Source of the DNA: JBEKHT01 sp049516595
GTDB lineage: Bacteria; Chloroflexota; Anaerolineae; Anaerolineales; RBG-16-64-43
DNA: 64,000 bases
Reading direction: 5' to 3'
Assembly: GCA_049516595.1 (NCBI GenBank)
Contig: JBEKSY010000003.1
Location: 1 to 64,000, forward strand
Positions 51,618-61,108 of this stretch are shown here, piece after piece. Position 1 is the stretch's first letter. Every line of letters starts with the position of its first letter. Position numbers and translations under genes: made by a program. Below the pieces are notes generated by a model. It did no database searches, had not been told where the DNA came from, and saw nothing but the letters and a program-made list of their open reading frames with translations.

Positions 51618-53597
51618 CTATCCCGTCTTGGCGATCAGCGTGCCCATGCGGGAGATTTCATAGCCTGGGAGGCTCATCACCGCAGCCTGGAATTCCGGGT
51701 CGGCGAGGACCTCTCGCAGGGAGCGGAGCTTCGGGCTCTCCAGTTGATCGATCGGAACGACCAAGTCGTATTGTTCGCTGGCGACGGGGAGGAAGTCGAG
51801 CCCAAGCGCCAGCGCTGCCGCCCGGATTCCGAGTGCACAGTCCGCGGCCCCGGAAGCCACTTGGGCCGCAACAGCCAGGTGTGTGTATTCCTCCCGTTCG
51901 TATCCGTGGATCCGGTCGGCCTCGATCCCGCCGCGATTCAGGTGGTAGTCGAGCAGCACCCGAGTCCCCGCTCCTCGCTGGCGATTGACAAAAACGACTT
52001 CCGGTCGGACCAAGTCCTGGAAGGAGCGAATAGCCTTCGGATTGCCCGAAGCCACCATAAGACCCTGCTCGCGATCGACAAATCCGAGCACAACCACGGG
52101 TGTCTCGGGCAAGTACTGGCGGACATAGGAAAGGTTGTACTCTCCCGTGGACGGGTCAAGCAGGTGAGATCCTGCCACGTGGGCTTCTCCTCTTCGCAGG
52201 GCCAGGAGCCCACCCAGGCTTCCTGCATTGGCTGAGGTCAGGCGGAGCCCGTGACGAGCCAAGAACTGGGCCAGCAGATCCAGGGTGAGGTCATGGGAGC
52301 CGATGGCCACGATCGTCCGCTCAATCTCCGCCGGAGATCGGTAGAGATGAACCGTAACTCGGTCACCGGCCGCGTATCCCTGCACGTACCGGGGAATCTG
52401 CACGATGCCGTCCGCACGCACGAGCGAGGAAATGACCCCGGCACCTCTCAAAAGGGGCGCCGCCACGACCTTTTCGCCCACTCGTCCAACCGACACCCGC
52501 AAGAACTCGGTATCGCCGAGAGGGGAGGTAACCTTGCGTGTGAGCACGGCTTCCACGGTAGGCGCATCCTCTGAGGCACGGCCCAGCCACTGGTCAAGCA
52601 AAGGGCGGACAAAGATTTCGCCGGTGAGCGCCGCGCTGGCTGCGAATCCGGGAACCCCAATGACCGGGACCTCCCCTCGGACCTCACGGCTCGACGCGGC
52701 CGCCCGGTTCGGGACCCGCACCCGACCGAGGATGACCGGGTGTCCAGGTCGGACCGCGATCCCATGCACCAAAACCTCGCCCAGAGACGCGATCGTTTGG
52801 GCGGAGTAGTCCTCCCTCCCGGCCGATGACCCCGCGTTGAGGAGAATGAGATCGTGACCTTCGGCCGCCTTGCCAACCGCCTCTCGGATAGCCTCGAGCT
52901 CATCCCGAACGATCTCGAAACGATCGCAAAGGCCTCCCCAACTCTGGACCTGGGCGGCGAGGACAATGGAGTTGAATTCCGGAACCTGACCCGGCTTCAG
53001 CAGCGTGCCCAGCGGAACCAGTTCGCTTCCGGTCGGGATCACCGCGACACGAGGTCGCCTGCGAACGACCACGGTCCTGTGGCCGGAGGCGGCAATCGCG
53101 CCCAGGTCCACCGGGCGCAGGGTCTGGCCGGCCGGAAGGACGAGTTCGGTAGCAACGATGTCCTCTCCTAAGGACCGCACGTTCGCCCAAGGCGCAATCG
53201 CGCTTCGAATCTCAATCTGCGCCGAAGGCCCGTCCTTTCCCGGAATTGGCTGGGTAGCTTCAATGGGGACGACCGCATCGAACCCGAGCGGGAGCGCATC
53301 GCCTGTGTCCACGCCGCGGGCCTGCGATTCCAACTCCAGTGCGATCGGAGAGGTAGCGCTGGCCCCTTCGGTCTGGGTGGAGCGAACTGCGTACCCGTCC
53401 ATCGCGGCCGCATGGTAGGGGGGCGAGGAAAGGCGAGCCCAGACCGGCTCCGCCGTGACTCGACCGAGCGCCTGCTCGAGGGGAACCTCCTCCCCGGGCA
53501 GGGGTGTCCACCACCCGGTCTCCTGAAGCATGTGCTGGAACAGGGCCTGGGCTTCCTCAAGAGGGATATCGTGGAGGTAGACGTTGCGATTGGGCAT
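51618..53597 (-). CDS. MoeA-like protein fused to a PBP-like domain
   Basis: 659-aa fusion. Residues 1-420 are MoeA-like (molybdopterin molybdenumtransferase): AAAMDGYAVRS, GFDAVVPIE, PTGSELVPLG, NAGSSAGREDY, GVPGFAASAAL. Residues about 440-650 are a PBP-like domain of the type found in molybdate-related proteins (VAIGSHDLTLDLLAQFL, AHVAGSHLLDPSTGEYN, FVNRQRGAGTRVLLDY). It would help insert or sense molybdenum or tungsten for molybdopterin cofactor synthesis. The ATG at 53597 is preferred to a GTG at 53678 that overlaps the preceding gene. It is third in a minus-strand unit with moeA and a deacetylase. Confidence 0.9.
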   Translation of the reverse strand: MPNRNVYLHDIPLEEAQALFQHMLQETGWWTPLPGEEVPLEQALGRVTAEPVWARLSSPPYHAAAMDGYAVRSTQTEGASATSPIALELESQARGVDTGDALPLGFDAVVPIEATQPIPGKDGPSAQIEIRSAIAPWANVRSLGEDIVATELVLPAGQTLRPVDLGAIAASGHRTVVVRRRPRVAVIPTGSELVPLGTLLKPGQVPEFNSIVLAAQVQSWGGLCDRFEIVRDELEAIREAVGKAAEGHDLILLNAGSSAGREDYSAQTIASLGEVLVHGIAVRPGHPVILGRVRVPNRAAASSREVRGEVPVIGVPGFAASAALTGEIFVRPLLDQWLGRASEDAPTVEAVLTRKVTSPLGDTEFLRVSVGRVGEKVVAAPLLRGAGVISSLVRADGIVQIPRYVQGYAAGDRVTVHLYRSPAEIERTIVAIGSHDLTLDLLAQFLARHGLRLTSANAGSLGGLLALRRGEAHVAGSHLLDPSTGEYNLSYVRQYLPETPVVVLGFVDREQGLMVASGNPKAIRSFQDLVRPEVVFVNRQRGAGTRVLLDYHLNRGGIEADRIHGYEREEYTHLAVAAQVASGAADCALGIRAAALALGLDFLPVASEQYDLVVPIDQLESPKLRSLREVLADPEFQAAVMSLPGYEISRMGTLIAKTG

Positions 53598-53643
53598 TCT
53601 CTTCTCGGGCCTCAAGAGAGGAGGGGCAGAAGGGACCCCCGGG

Positions 53644-54642
53644 TCATCGACTCGGACAAAGCCCCGTGCCTTCCCCACGCCAGGGCAGGATCTTCAGAAA
53701 CGCCGCCAACGATTCGCTGCCTTGAATTTCAATGCGATTCAGATAGAAGATGTTGCCCAGACCCTGCAAGGGGGAGGGCCCCAGACCCACCGCCGCATGG
53801 TACCCGGCCTCACTGACCATCCTGCCCAGGTCCGGAGAGAACTCTCCATAGGGGTAGGCAAACGTATCCACCGTGACCCCCAGCGCCTTTTCCAAGTCCA
53901 CTTTGGAGAGACGAACCTCAGCCCAGGCCTGGCCCTGGGTCATGGAGGCAAGATGTCCGTGGGTGCGGGAATGAGAGCCAATCTCCATGCCCGCAGAAAC
54001 CATCTCCTTCAGCTCGGCCCAAGTGACCGTCCCCGGGGCCCCCGGATAGGTGCTGGGGATGTAGAAGGTCCCCACGTCTCCGTTTTCTTGTAGCAGGGGG
54101 AAGATGGTCTGGAACTCATCCACCCATCCGTCGTCGAAGCTGATGACGATGGGCCGCTGCGGCAGGGTCCCCTGTCCCAGAAGGGCGGAGGCAATCTGGC
54201 TGACCCGCACTGTGTGGTAGCCCAGCTCCTGCAACATCTCCAGTTGGGCTTTGAAATCGGCTGGGGTGACATCGTATCGAGAAGTTGACTCGTCCCCCGA
54301 CTGCAATTGCTCCTCCCCCACGTGGTGGTAAAGGAGAATCGGGGCCAGCAGCTGATGCCGCCCTGGGCTGTACACAGGAGGAGGTGCACACAGGACGGCT
54401 TGCAGTCCGGCATCGGGCGAGGGGGTTGCCTGGAGGGTCGGGGTCGGACTCGGCAGAATCTCGCCCGTCTCCGTTAGGGTGGGGGCCCGGGACGGAGTCG
54501 GGCTGACCGCCAGGGGCATCGCAGTCCGCTCCGGCGTTTGGCCAGCCAGGCCTCCGAACCGCGAGCGACCGGTGCATCCCACGAGCAGGATGGCACTCGC
54601 GGTGAATCCCAGGGCAAGAGAAGAAGCAAAACGCCAACGCAT
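53644..54642 (-). CDS. Polysaccharide deacetylase-family lipoprotein
   Basis: 332-aa exported protein. The signal ALGFTASAILLVGC ends in a lipobox. A Pro/Thr-rich linker precedes a NodB-type deacetylase: LYHHV, FDDGWVDEF (the DD metal-binding motif), IGSHSRTHGHL (H-x3-H), FAYPYGEFS. It probably removes N-acetyl groups from cell-wall or exopolysaccharide chains outside the membrane. It lies between the two MoeA genes with gaps of 46 and 61 bp, an unexpected neighbour for cofactor genes. Confidence 0.9.
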   Translation of the reverse strand: MRWRFASSLALGFTASAILLVGCTGRSRFGGLAGQTPERTAMPLAVSPTPSRAPTLTETGEILPSPTPTLQATPSPDAGLQAVLCAPPPVYSPGRHQLLAPILLYHHVGEEQLQSGDESTSRYDVTPADFKAQLEMLQELGYHTVRVSQIASALLGQGTLPQRPIVISFDDGWVDEFQTIFPLLQENGDVGTFYIPSTYPGAPGTVTWAELKEMVSAGMEIGSHSRTHGHLASMTQGQAWAEVRLSKVDLEKALGVTVDTFAYPYGEFSPDLGRMVSEAGYHAAVGLGPSPLQGLGNIFYLNRIEIQGSESLAAFLKILPWRGEGTGLCPSR

Positions 54643-54703
54643 CTTGGTCTCGTTCGTCCGTCGCTCCACAGAACTTGTGGGTCGCTGAAGTGGCCCTTGG
54701 CCC

Positions 54704-55942
54704 CTAAGGATCGAAGGGCAGGAACTCGAGCAACTCGCCCTCCGCCACGCCGTTTGCGTTGCCGGGGATGACCAACAACCCATCTGCCCGGACCAAGGTG
54801 AAGATATGGTTTGACTTTCCAAAAACCGGATCTGCCCAACTCTCTCCTTCGCGCTGGGTCAGCCGGCAAGGGATGAAGTCCTCGCGGCCGGTCTGGGAAG
54901 CGAGGTTGCGGGTCACCCTTAGGCGTAGGCTGCGTCCCCTGGCAAGATCACGGCGACCCAACTGGCGCATCAGGGAAGGAACGAGCAACAGCATCGCCAC
55001 CACGGTCGCGCTGACCGGATTGCCTGGCAAGCCAAGAATCGGCTTGCCGGCGTGCAGGGCGACCAAGGTGGGCTTGCCCGGCTTTAGGGCAATTCCATGG
55101 GCGATAATCCCCGGCTGGGAGATTTCTGCGACCACGCGGGCAGTCATGTCCCGCGCGCTCACCGACGATCCGGCGGAGATCACCAGACCATCGCACTCAA
55201 ACAGAGCCCGCTGGCAGGCGGTCTTGAGCTCTTGATAATCGTCCGGAATGATCCCATACCCGACGGACTCGGCGCCGGACTCTTTTGCGATCGCCTCGAG
55301 GACATAGGAATTGACATCCCGCACTTGGCCAACGATCGGCTTGCAATCCGGGGGGATGATTTCATCCCCGGTAGCAACGATGGCCAGGCGAGGGCGACGC
55401 ACGACTTCGACTGTCAGGACCCCAGCTCCCATGAGCCCGCCGATATCTTGCGGGCGGAGACGCTGGCCAGAAGGCAAGAGGACCTGCCCAGGCTGGACAT
55501 CCTCACCCACGCGAAGGACATTTTCGCCCACCGACACCGGCCTGAGAACCTCGATTTCTTCTTCACGCGAGATCTGGGTGTCCTCCAGCATAATCACGGC
55601 GTCGCAACCCTGCGGAACCTGGCCGCCGGTGTGGATCGCAGCAGCCTGCCCAGGGGTCACCAGCATCTGCGCAGGGCGACCCATGGGAACTTCCCCGATG
55701 AGCCGCAGGTAGGCTGGGAGCGTGGCGCTGGCCCCGTGGGTATCTCGGGCCCGGAGCGCATACCCGTCCACTTCGCTGCGCGTGAACGACGGCATCGACT
55801 CGAGGGCAAGCACGTCCGTCGACGTCACCCGGCCCAGCGCCATCGGCGTGGCAACCCGATCTGTGGTTTCCAATGGCCGAATCCCGTCAAGAAGACGTGA
55901 GAGCACTTCCTGGATCGACAAAAGGTTCAGAAACTCGGCCAT
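54704..55942 (-). CDS. moeA: Molybdopterin molybdenumtransferase MoeA
   Basis: 412-aa protein, standard MoeA length. Key segments are SEVDGYALRA, GGQVPQGCDAVIMLED, ATGDEIIP, ISAGSSVSARDMT, GIALKPGKPTLVAL and GLPGNPVSA. It inserts molybdate into adenylylated molybdopterin. It is the first gene in the moeA-deacetylase-moeA/PBP unit. Having this and the PBP-fused paralogue side by side suggests distinct steps or metals (Mo and W). Confidence 0.94.
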   Translation of the reverse strand: MAEFLNLLSIQEVLSRLLDGIRPLETTDRVATPMALGRVTSTDVLALESMPSFTRSEVDGYALRARDTHGASATLPAYLRLIGEVPMGRPAQMLVTPGQAAAIHTGGQVPQGCDAVIMLEDTQISREEEIEVLRPVSVGENVLRVGEDVQPGQVLLPSGQRLRPQDIGGLMGAGVLTVEVVRRPRLAIVATGDEIIPPDCKPIVGQVRDVNSYVLEAIAKESGAESVGYGIIPDDYQELKTACQRALFECDGLVISAGSSVSARDMTARVVAEISQPGIIAHGIALKPGKPTLVALHAGKPILGLPGNPVSATVVAMLLLVPSLMRQLGRRDLARGRSLRLRVTRNLASQTGREDFIPCRLTQREGESWADPVFGKSNHIFTLVRADGLLVIPGNANGVAEGELLEFLPFDP

Positions 55943-56271
55943 GGGTCAATCCGCGCAACCCTGCGGGTGGGGGCCTGAAGAACCCGCACGCAGATAAGAA
56001 AGGCGAGGCGTTTCGGAGGCCTCGAGCGGAACAGGATCCCGCGGCCGTCCGTCGCCAACTGCGAAGGAAGCACCTGGGTCAGAGCAAGAAAGTCTCCCGG
56101 GCAATCCGAGCCGGAGCCTGTTAGCCGCCACGCCCCGCCCTCCTTCCAAGGTGAGCCCACCAAGGCGGGGTGGTGCGAACGGCCCGCAACCGACCCAGGC
56201 CGCGCCGAATGGAGGGCGGCAGGGGATCTGGCGCTCGGGGCATTCTCACCTGGACCCACTGGAGCCTGCCC
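55943..56271. other. Gene-free region upstream of moeA
   Basis: 329 bp, nothing recognised. No riboswitch-like molybdenum cofactor element was identified by eye. Confidence 0.45.
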
Positions 56272-56724
56272 CTAAGCCAGGGATGACCAATTGAATGCGA
56301 TTCGCGGGTCCTCGACAGGAATGGTCTGTTCTGGGGCGGAGTCTCCCAGCGCGGAGGTGGAGAGAATGAGCATCCCCGCAGGGGGACCCTCCATCACCTG
56401 CAACCCGGCTGCTACCCCAAAGGGAATGAGCAAGAGTCCCAGGGGATTGCGGTCCAGGCGCACCACTTGAGTGCACCCGAGAGACGGAGAGGTCTCACGC
56501 AAGTCGTGCAGCGCAGCCCAGCTCGCCCCATCGAGCATGGCCCATACCCGGTCCGCATCTGGGCGAAGGGAGAAGCCCAGCCGGGTTTTCGGCTCGGCCG
56601 AGAGCCAGGCCGCTTCGCCGAATCGTCCGAGCAGGTGGTCAGTGTCTCGCAAGATGCCTTGGATGCCTCCCACTCGAGCCGGAAGCGGCCCTGTGAACAA
56701 GTCGAATATGTTGGCCTCTTTCAC
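56272..56724 (-). CDS. Hypothetical protein (PhnH-like length, no recognised family)
   Basis: 150-aa soluble protein starting with GTG (VKEANIFDLFTGPLPARVGG). It has a well-behaved composition and an extended -10 promoter upstream, so it is probably real. The segment SLGCTQVVRLDRNPLGLLLI might be a strand-loop-strand core. No family can be assigned. It is the only gene between the moeA unit and the DinB gene. Confidence 0.55.
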   Translation of the reverse strand: MKEANIFDLFTGPLPARVGGIQGILRDTDHLLGRFGEAAWLSAEPKTRLGFSLRPDADRVWAMLDGASWAALHDLRETSPSLGCTQVVRLDRNPLGLLLIPFGVAAGLQVMEGPPAGMLILSTSALGDSAPEQTIPVEDPRIAFNWSSLA

Positions 56725-56848
56725 GGGCGGGATTCCTACAACTCCAGGTGCTCTCTAACCACGGCGCAGCAGGGCCTGATGCCGCGGGGGAAGGCGCGGC
56801 AAGATACCTTTGGGCTCGACCCGTTGCGATCGGCAGCAAGGTGGGAGG

Positions 56849-56857
56849 ATTATAGCA
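56849..56857 (-). promoter_or_regulatory. Extended -10 element upstream of the hypothetical gene at 56724
   Basis: The minus strand reads TGCTATAAT, a perfect -10 with TGn extension, about 125 bp before the GTG start. Confidence 0.5.
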
Positions 56858-57007
56858 TCTGAAGACCGCGATTCCTGGGGGTCTGGGGGAACTTGACCCC
56901 GGTCACCCCCGGCCAGAGGACCGGGGCCGGAATGCAGCCTGCATCCATCCGATCCCCGACTTCGTCTCTGCGCTGGATGGCCTCGACTGCCAGCAGAAGA
57001 ACGGATC

Positions 57008-58021
57008 TCAGACAGAAGAGCGGGCGGCCTGGTCCATGTCGCAGGCATGGTCAAGGCGGTGTTGTGCTGCCTGGCGAGCGAACTCTTCGACGGTCAGGGG
57101 TATCCCTTCGGCGTTGATGCCTCGGGCGTCCAACCTCTCGTCGTCCAATGAGGCGACAAAGTCAATCCAGCGGTGAAAGCCCGCTTCGATCTCGTGGAGA
57201 TTCTCCTCCGGAGGGCTCGCGGCTTTCTTCTCCACGGCGCGCCGATTCCAGCGCGCCAAGTCGAAACCGTCCGGAAGGGCTGCCTCTCCACGGGCAACTC
57301 GCCTAGCCTGCCCAAGAATCCCTGCCTCGGCATCGGCCAAGTGGGCCAGCACCTCGCGAATCCGCCAGCTCGGATCTCCCGGGTAGACCATGACCTCCGA
57401 GTGATCCCCAGCCAATCGCTGGAGGCGAGGCCAGGACTGGGCATGACAGGTCTTCACGAAAAGGATCAAAGCCTCCGTCCGGGAGGAATCCTGTTCGATT
57501 CCGACCGGCGCACGGGCCGTTGCCCCGCCGGAGGGCACCGGGTTCCCGCTGTTCAGCGCCCGACGGGCATCTCGCATGTGGAGCATCGGATGGCGGTAAA
57601 CAAGCTGCAGCATCTCCCCGAGGGTGGTCCACCCCAGCCAAGGGTGACGACCGCGGCGGCCCAGGTCCGGCTCGGTGAGACTCTCCACCAGCTGGACCAG
57701 GGCTTTTCGATCTCGGGAGAAGCCGTCCAGCAAGGCCCCGAGCGAAACCTGAGACCGTCGAGCGGCCTCGGTCTCGTTGAAAGTATTTAAGTCGAAGTCG
57801 TCTGGGAGCCCCGGCCCTCCACTGAGGATGTCTTTCAGCGTGTGGAGTACGGTCGCCTCGGAGGAGACGAGGTGGGCCAGGAGATCTTTTACCTTCCAGG
57901 CACCTCCGTCGGTGTAGACCTGCTGATCCAGATCCCGTGGCGAAAGCGCCCCAAAGAAGTCGCGCGTCTTTTCACCCTCTTCGGTCAGGCGTGCCACGAT
58001 TCGCTCCACCTCCCTTGACAT
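57008..58021 (-). CDS. Tandem DinB-like (DinB/YfiT superfamily) protein
   Basis: 337-aa protein built from two four-helix DinB-like domains. Domain 1 has VKDLLAHLVSSEATVLHTL and YRHPMLHMRDARRAL; domain 2 has IREVLAHLADAEAGILGQAR and QHRLDHACDMDQA. The histidines are typical metal ligands; such proteins include thiol-dependent (mycothiol/bacillithiol) transferases and maleylpyruvate isomerase-like enzymes. The precise activity is unknown. It follows the SDR gene by 101 bp. Confidence 0.8.
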   Translation of the reverse strand: MSREVERIVARLTEEGEKTRDFFGALSPRDLDQQVYTDGGAWKVKDLLAHLVSSEATVLHTLKDILSGGPGLPDDFDLNTFNETEAARRSQVSLGALLDGFSRDRKALVQLVESLTEPDLGRRGRHPWLGWTTLGEMLQLVYRHPMLHMRDARRALNSGNPVPSGGATARAPVGIEQDSSRTEALILFVKTCHAQSWPRLQRLAGDHSEVMVYPGDPSWRIREVLAHLADAEAGILGQARRVARGEAALPDGFDLARWNRRAVEKKAASPPEENLHEIEAGFHRWIDFVASLDDERLDARGINAEGIPLTVEEFARQAAQHRLDHACDMDQAARSSV

Positions 58022-58122
58022 GGGATTCCTCCCGCTCCTGCGGCCAACTTCCGCCTGCTAGACGCGAACCGAGCTCGGAACTTGAGCTGGGCGCTCTCCC
58101 GCCCGCGGATCAGGCCCGGATC

Positions 58123-58854
58123 CTAGGCGATGAGTGCCCCACCATCCACGACGAGGGTGGTACCGGTGACAAAATCCTCCCGAATGAGGTAGAGCACGGC
58201 TCGGCCAATGTCTTCGGGATAGCCAGCACGCTGCAGGGTCAGATGGTGAGCCACCCGGTGCCAACGAGCGGGGTCCATTCCCTCCGGCATGGCCACCGGC
58301 CCGGGGGCCACCGCGTTGACGCGGACCGCCGGACCGAGAGCCTTAGCCAGCACTTGGGTGAGCATGAGAACCCCCGCCTTGCTTATTGAGTGCACCGGGT
58401 AACGGGCCCAAGCCTGGAGGCCGGCCACATCGGCAATGTTCACGATTACACCCCCCTGGGGGCCCATGAGTCGCACCGCCTCCTGCGAGCAGAAGAACGG
58501 GGACTTGAGATTCGTATCGATGGTGCGGTCCCAGTCTCCCTCGCTAAGATCGCGAACGTCTCCGGCATCCATGATCGCGGCGGAATTCACCAAGATGTCC
58601 AGCCGACCGAACGCCTCTGCGACTTGGCGAAACAGGCGCCCGATCTCGGCCCGTTGGCTCAAGTCGGCTTGGAGACAGATGCCCCTGCCACCCAGTCTCT
58701 GGACCTGCTTGAGCGTGGCCTGCACCTCAGCCTCCGAACTGCGGTGGTAGTGCAGGATGACCTCAGCGCCCGCGTCAGCCAAAGCCAGCAGGATGGCTTT
58801 TCCGACCCGTCGAGCAGATCCGGTAACCAGGGCAATCTTGCCTGCGGGGTCCAT
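58123..58854 (-). CDS. Short-chain dehydrogenase (pteridine-reductase-like), catalytic Tyr replaced
   Basis: 243-aa Rossmann-fold SDR. The N-terminus has TGSARRVGKAIL (NAD(P) binding) and NSAAIMDAGD. At the catalytic Ser position there is Asp (VNIADVAG), as in pteridine reductases and FolM. At the Tyr of YxxxK the sequence is HSISK: the codon is CAC instead of TAC or TAT. The Lys is kept. The enzyme may be altered or inactive. It lies 21 bp after the proline dehydrogenase gene. Confidence 0.85.
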   Translation of the reverse strand: MDPAGKIALVTGSARRVGKAILLALADAGAEVILHYHRSSEAEVQATLKQVQRLGGRGICLQADLSQRAEIGRLFRQVAEAFGRLDILVNSAAIMDAGDVRDLSEGDWDRTIDTNLKSPFFCSQEAVRLMGPQGGVIVNIADVAGLQAWARYPVHSISKAGVLMLTQVLAKALGPAVRVNAVAPGPVAMPEGMDPARWHRVAHHLTLQRAGYPEDIGRAVLYLIREDFVTGTTLVVDGGALIA

Positions 58855-58875
58855 GGCGCCGCTCGTCGACCGGAT

Positions 58876-59832
58876 CTATCTGCGGATGAAATTGGAGATG
58901 AAGAACCACAGGTTAGCCGGCCGCTCGGCTAACCTTCGCATGAAATACGGATACCACTCGGTCCCGTACGGAACATAGACCCGGACCGCATGGCCCTGCG
59001 CCGCCAGAGTTTCCTGCAGGTCTCGGCGGATCCCGTAGAGCATCTGAAATTCAAACTGGTCGCGGGCGATATTGTGTTCGCGTGCATACTGCGCCACCGC
59101 CCGGATGATTCTCTCGTCATGGGTCGCTATGGCCGCCAGCGGGGGAATACAGCGACGCGGGTCGGCAGGGAGGCGGGCCGCTTGGCTGGTTTCCAGGAGC
59201 CTTTTCGCCACGGCCAAGTAGTTCTGGTCTACGTCGCGCTTGTCAGGGAAGGCGATCTCGGCCGGTTCCTTGTAGGCCCCCTTGCAAAGGCGGAGGCGCG
59301 TCCCCTCCGAGAGCAGTTTCTCCACATCCTGTCGGCTTCGGTAAAGGTATGCTTGAATGACGACCCCCACGTTGTCATATCCCAGGGTCCGCATTTGCTC
59401 ATAGAGCCCCAGCGTGGGATCCACGCAGGTGGAATCCTCCATGTCGATCCGGACGAATATTCCCTTTTGCTTCGCCCGGTCGAGGATTTTCCTGAGGTTC
59501 ACCGCGCACAGATCGAGCGAGAGTTGCTGTCCCAGCTGGGAGAGCTTCAGCGAAGCGTTCGCGCAGACGTCTGCCTTGGAGATCTCCTCGAGCAAGTCGA
59601 GATAGTCCTCCGTCGCTCGCACTGCGTCGTCCGTGGTTACCACGCTTTCCCCCAGGTGATCCACTGTCGCGGTTACCTGGCGGGCATTCAACTCACGAAT
59701 GGCGCGGATGGCATCCGGCAGCGTCTCCCCGGCCACAAATCGCAAGGCCACGCGCCGGGCCAGGCCGGATTCGGTAACCAAGCGCCGTGACCACCTCGCG
59801 GTTGACAGGTTGAGCAGGACGGAGCGCAGCAT
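58876..59832 (-). CDS. Proline dehydrogenase
   Basis: 318-aa FAD-dependent single-domain proline dehydrogenase, which oxidises proline to pyrroline-5-carboxylate. The start MLRSVLLNLST has AAAGGAG upstream. Conserved parts are NASLKLSQLG, RIDMEDSTCVDPTL, VIQAYLYRS, RLCKGAYKEP, IATHDE, FEFQMLYGIRRDLQ and YVPYGTEWYPYFMRRLAERP, the last containing the substrate-binding Arg pair. The partner P5C dehydrogenase is not in the window. Confidence 0.95.
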   Translation of the reverse strand: MLRSVLLNLSTARWSRRLVTESGLARRVALRFVAGETLPDAIRAIRELNARQVTATVDHLGESVVTTDDAVRATEDYLDLLEEISKADVCANASLKLSQLGQQLSLDLCAVNLRKILDRAKQKGIFVRIDMEDSTCVDPTLGLYEQMRTLGYDNVGVVIQAYLYRSRQDVEKLLSEGTRLRLCKGAYKEPAEIAFPDKRDVDQNYLAVAKRLLETSQAARLPADPRRCIPPLAAIATHDERIIRAVAQYAREHNIARDQFEFQMLYGIRRDLQETLAAQGHAVRVYVPYGTEWYPYFMRRLAERPANLWFFISNFIRR

Positions 59833-60000
59833 TGGGTCTCCTTTCAGCCGGAGGGTCTGCCTCCCCTGGCCGGCCAGAGTAGAAAGGGCCGAGACGGTCA
59901 AGACCCCCAGCGGAGCGGATCCGCCCCCCTGGTCCGGGTCCCGGAGCGACTCAGGTCCTCCGGGCGAGGACCTGAGCGCGGATCGACGGGTCGGCTCCGG

Positions 60001-61038
60001 TCAGCCTCTCACCTCGACCTGGGTGCCAAGCCGCTGTTCCGAGTAGAAGGTCAGGGGCACGATCGGTCGCGCCCAGCGGTAGACCCAGAGCGCCTCCGCT
60101 GGCCGCATGTTGATGCAACCGTCACTCCTCGGCCGCCCGAAATCGTTGTGCCAGTAGACGCCATGAAAGGCGATGCCGGCCATGGTGAAGAGCGAGACCC
60201 AGGGAACACCCGGAAACTCGTTGGCCTCAATGTCGCTGGTCAGTCTCCCGTCCCCCATGTGCCGGCTCGGTATCTTTTGGAATACCGCGAACTGGCCGAT
60301 GGGGGTCCAGGTTTTCCCCTCCCGGACCGAGGGATTTGCCCGGTACCTGCCACCGGAAATCGTCGTCGCAAACACCGCCCGACCCGACTCAAAGGCGGTC
60401 AGACGTTGCTGAGCCAGATCGACCTCGATCCGCTTCTGCTCAAGGGGGATTTCGGGAGAAAGAGGTTCGAGTTCAGCCAGTTCAAACACTCGCAAGTATT
60501 TGGCGTGGACGTAGGAACGCTTATAGAGGCGCTCGTCAAGAAGAGTGTACCAAGGCTCCCCATCGACTCCTTGGACGACACCCACAACCCAGAAGACCGC
60601 GCTGCAGTACAGCCGATAAAGGGGCCGGCTGGAAAGGTTGGCCTGCTCGTAAGATTGGGTGTAAGGCACGGTCACTTCGGCCAAGCGGCCCGGGGCATCG
60701 ATCGCCCCCAGGGGAGGGTTGAGGATATCGCGAACGGGCTGGAGATAGGCCGTGTGAGCGAACCCGTCCGCTAGATGGAACCAGCGCGGGTTCCCAGACG
60801 GCCCATTCGGCCCAATCACCTCCTCCCGCACCGGAACTACTTCATCTCGGCTCAACCGGCGAACCAGAGGGGCCTCTGGATCCGGATTGTCCAGAACGCC
60901 AATCCCGAACCGCGTGGCGCGTGCCAAGGACTGCCCGTCGGGAGAATCGCCAGGAGGCAGAGTCAGGGGAGTGAACGCAAGCGTCCCGAGCGTCAAACCC
61001 GCAATTCGAAGAAACTCACGCCGCGAGAAGCGAGACAT
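60001..61038 (-). CDS. Tat-exported L,D-transpeptidase (YkuD domain)
   Basis: 345-aa exported cell-wall enzyme. The N-terminus MSRFSRREFLRIAGLTLGTL is a Tat signal. A beta-rich region of about 200 residues precedes the YkuD domain (IEVDLAQQRLTAFESGRAVF to the end), with the motif HGVYWHNDFGRPRSDGCINM. The catalytic Cys is kept while the usual His of SHGC is Asp, a known variant. It makes 3-3 cross-links or attaches proteins to peptidoglycan. A start three codons earlier is possible. Confidence 0.9.
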   Translation of the reverse strand: MSRFSRREFLRIAGLTLGTLAFTPLTLPPGDSPDGQSLARATRFGIGVLDNPDPEAPLVRRLSRDEVVPVREEVIGPNGPSGNPRWFHLADGFAHTAYLQPVRDILNPPLGAIDAPGRLAEVTVPYTQSYEQANLSSRPLYRLYCSAVFWVVGVVQGVDGEPWYTLLDERLYKRSYVHAKYLRVFELAELEPLSPEIPLEQKRIEVDLAQQRLTAFESGRAVFATTISGGRYRANPSVREGKTWTPIGQFAVFQKIPSRHMGDGRLTSDIEANEFPGVPWVSLFTMAGIAFHGVYWHNDFGRPRSDGCINMRPAEALWVYRWARPIVPLTFYSEQRLGTQVEVRG

Positions 61039-61108
61039 GACCGCCATTTTAACCCGGCCAACGCGGAGTGCGCGAACCGGATGCGGCCGGGGAGAGAAGG
61101 GCGTGGAC

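Noticed and set aside
56272..56724. PhnH (phosphonate metabolism) as identity of the 150-aa protein
   Set aside because: Only length and a vague resemblance in the centre support it; no other phn genes are near, so it is left as hypothetical.
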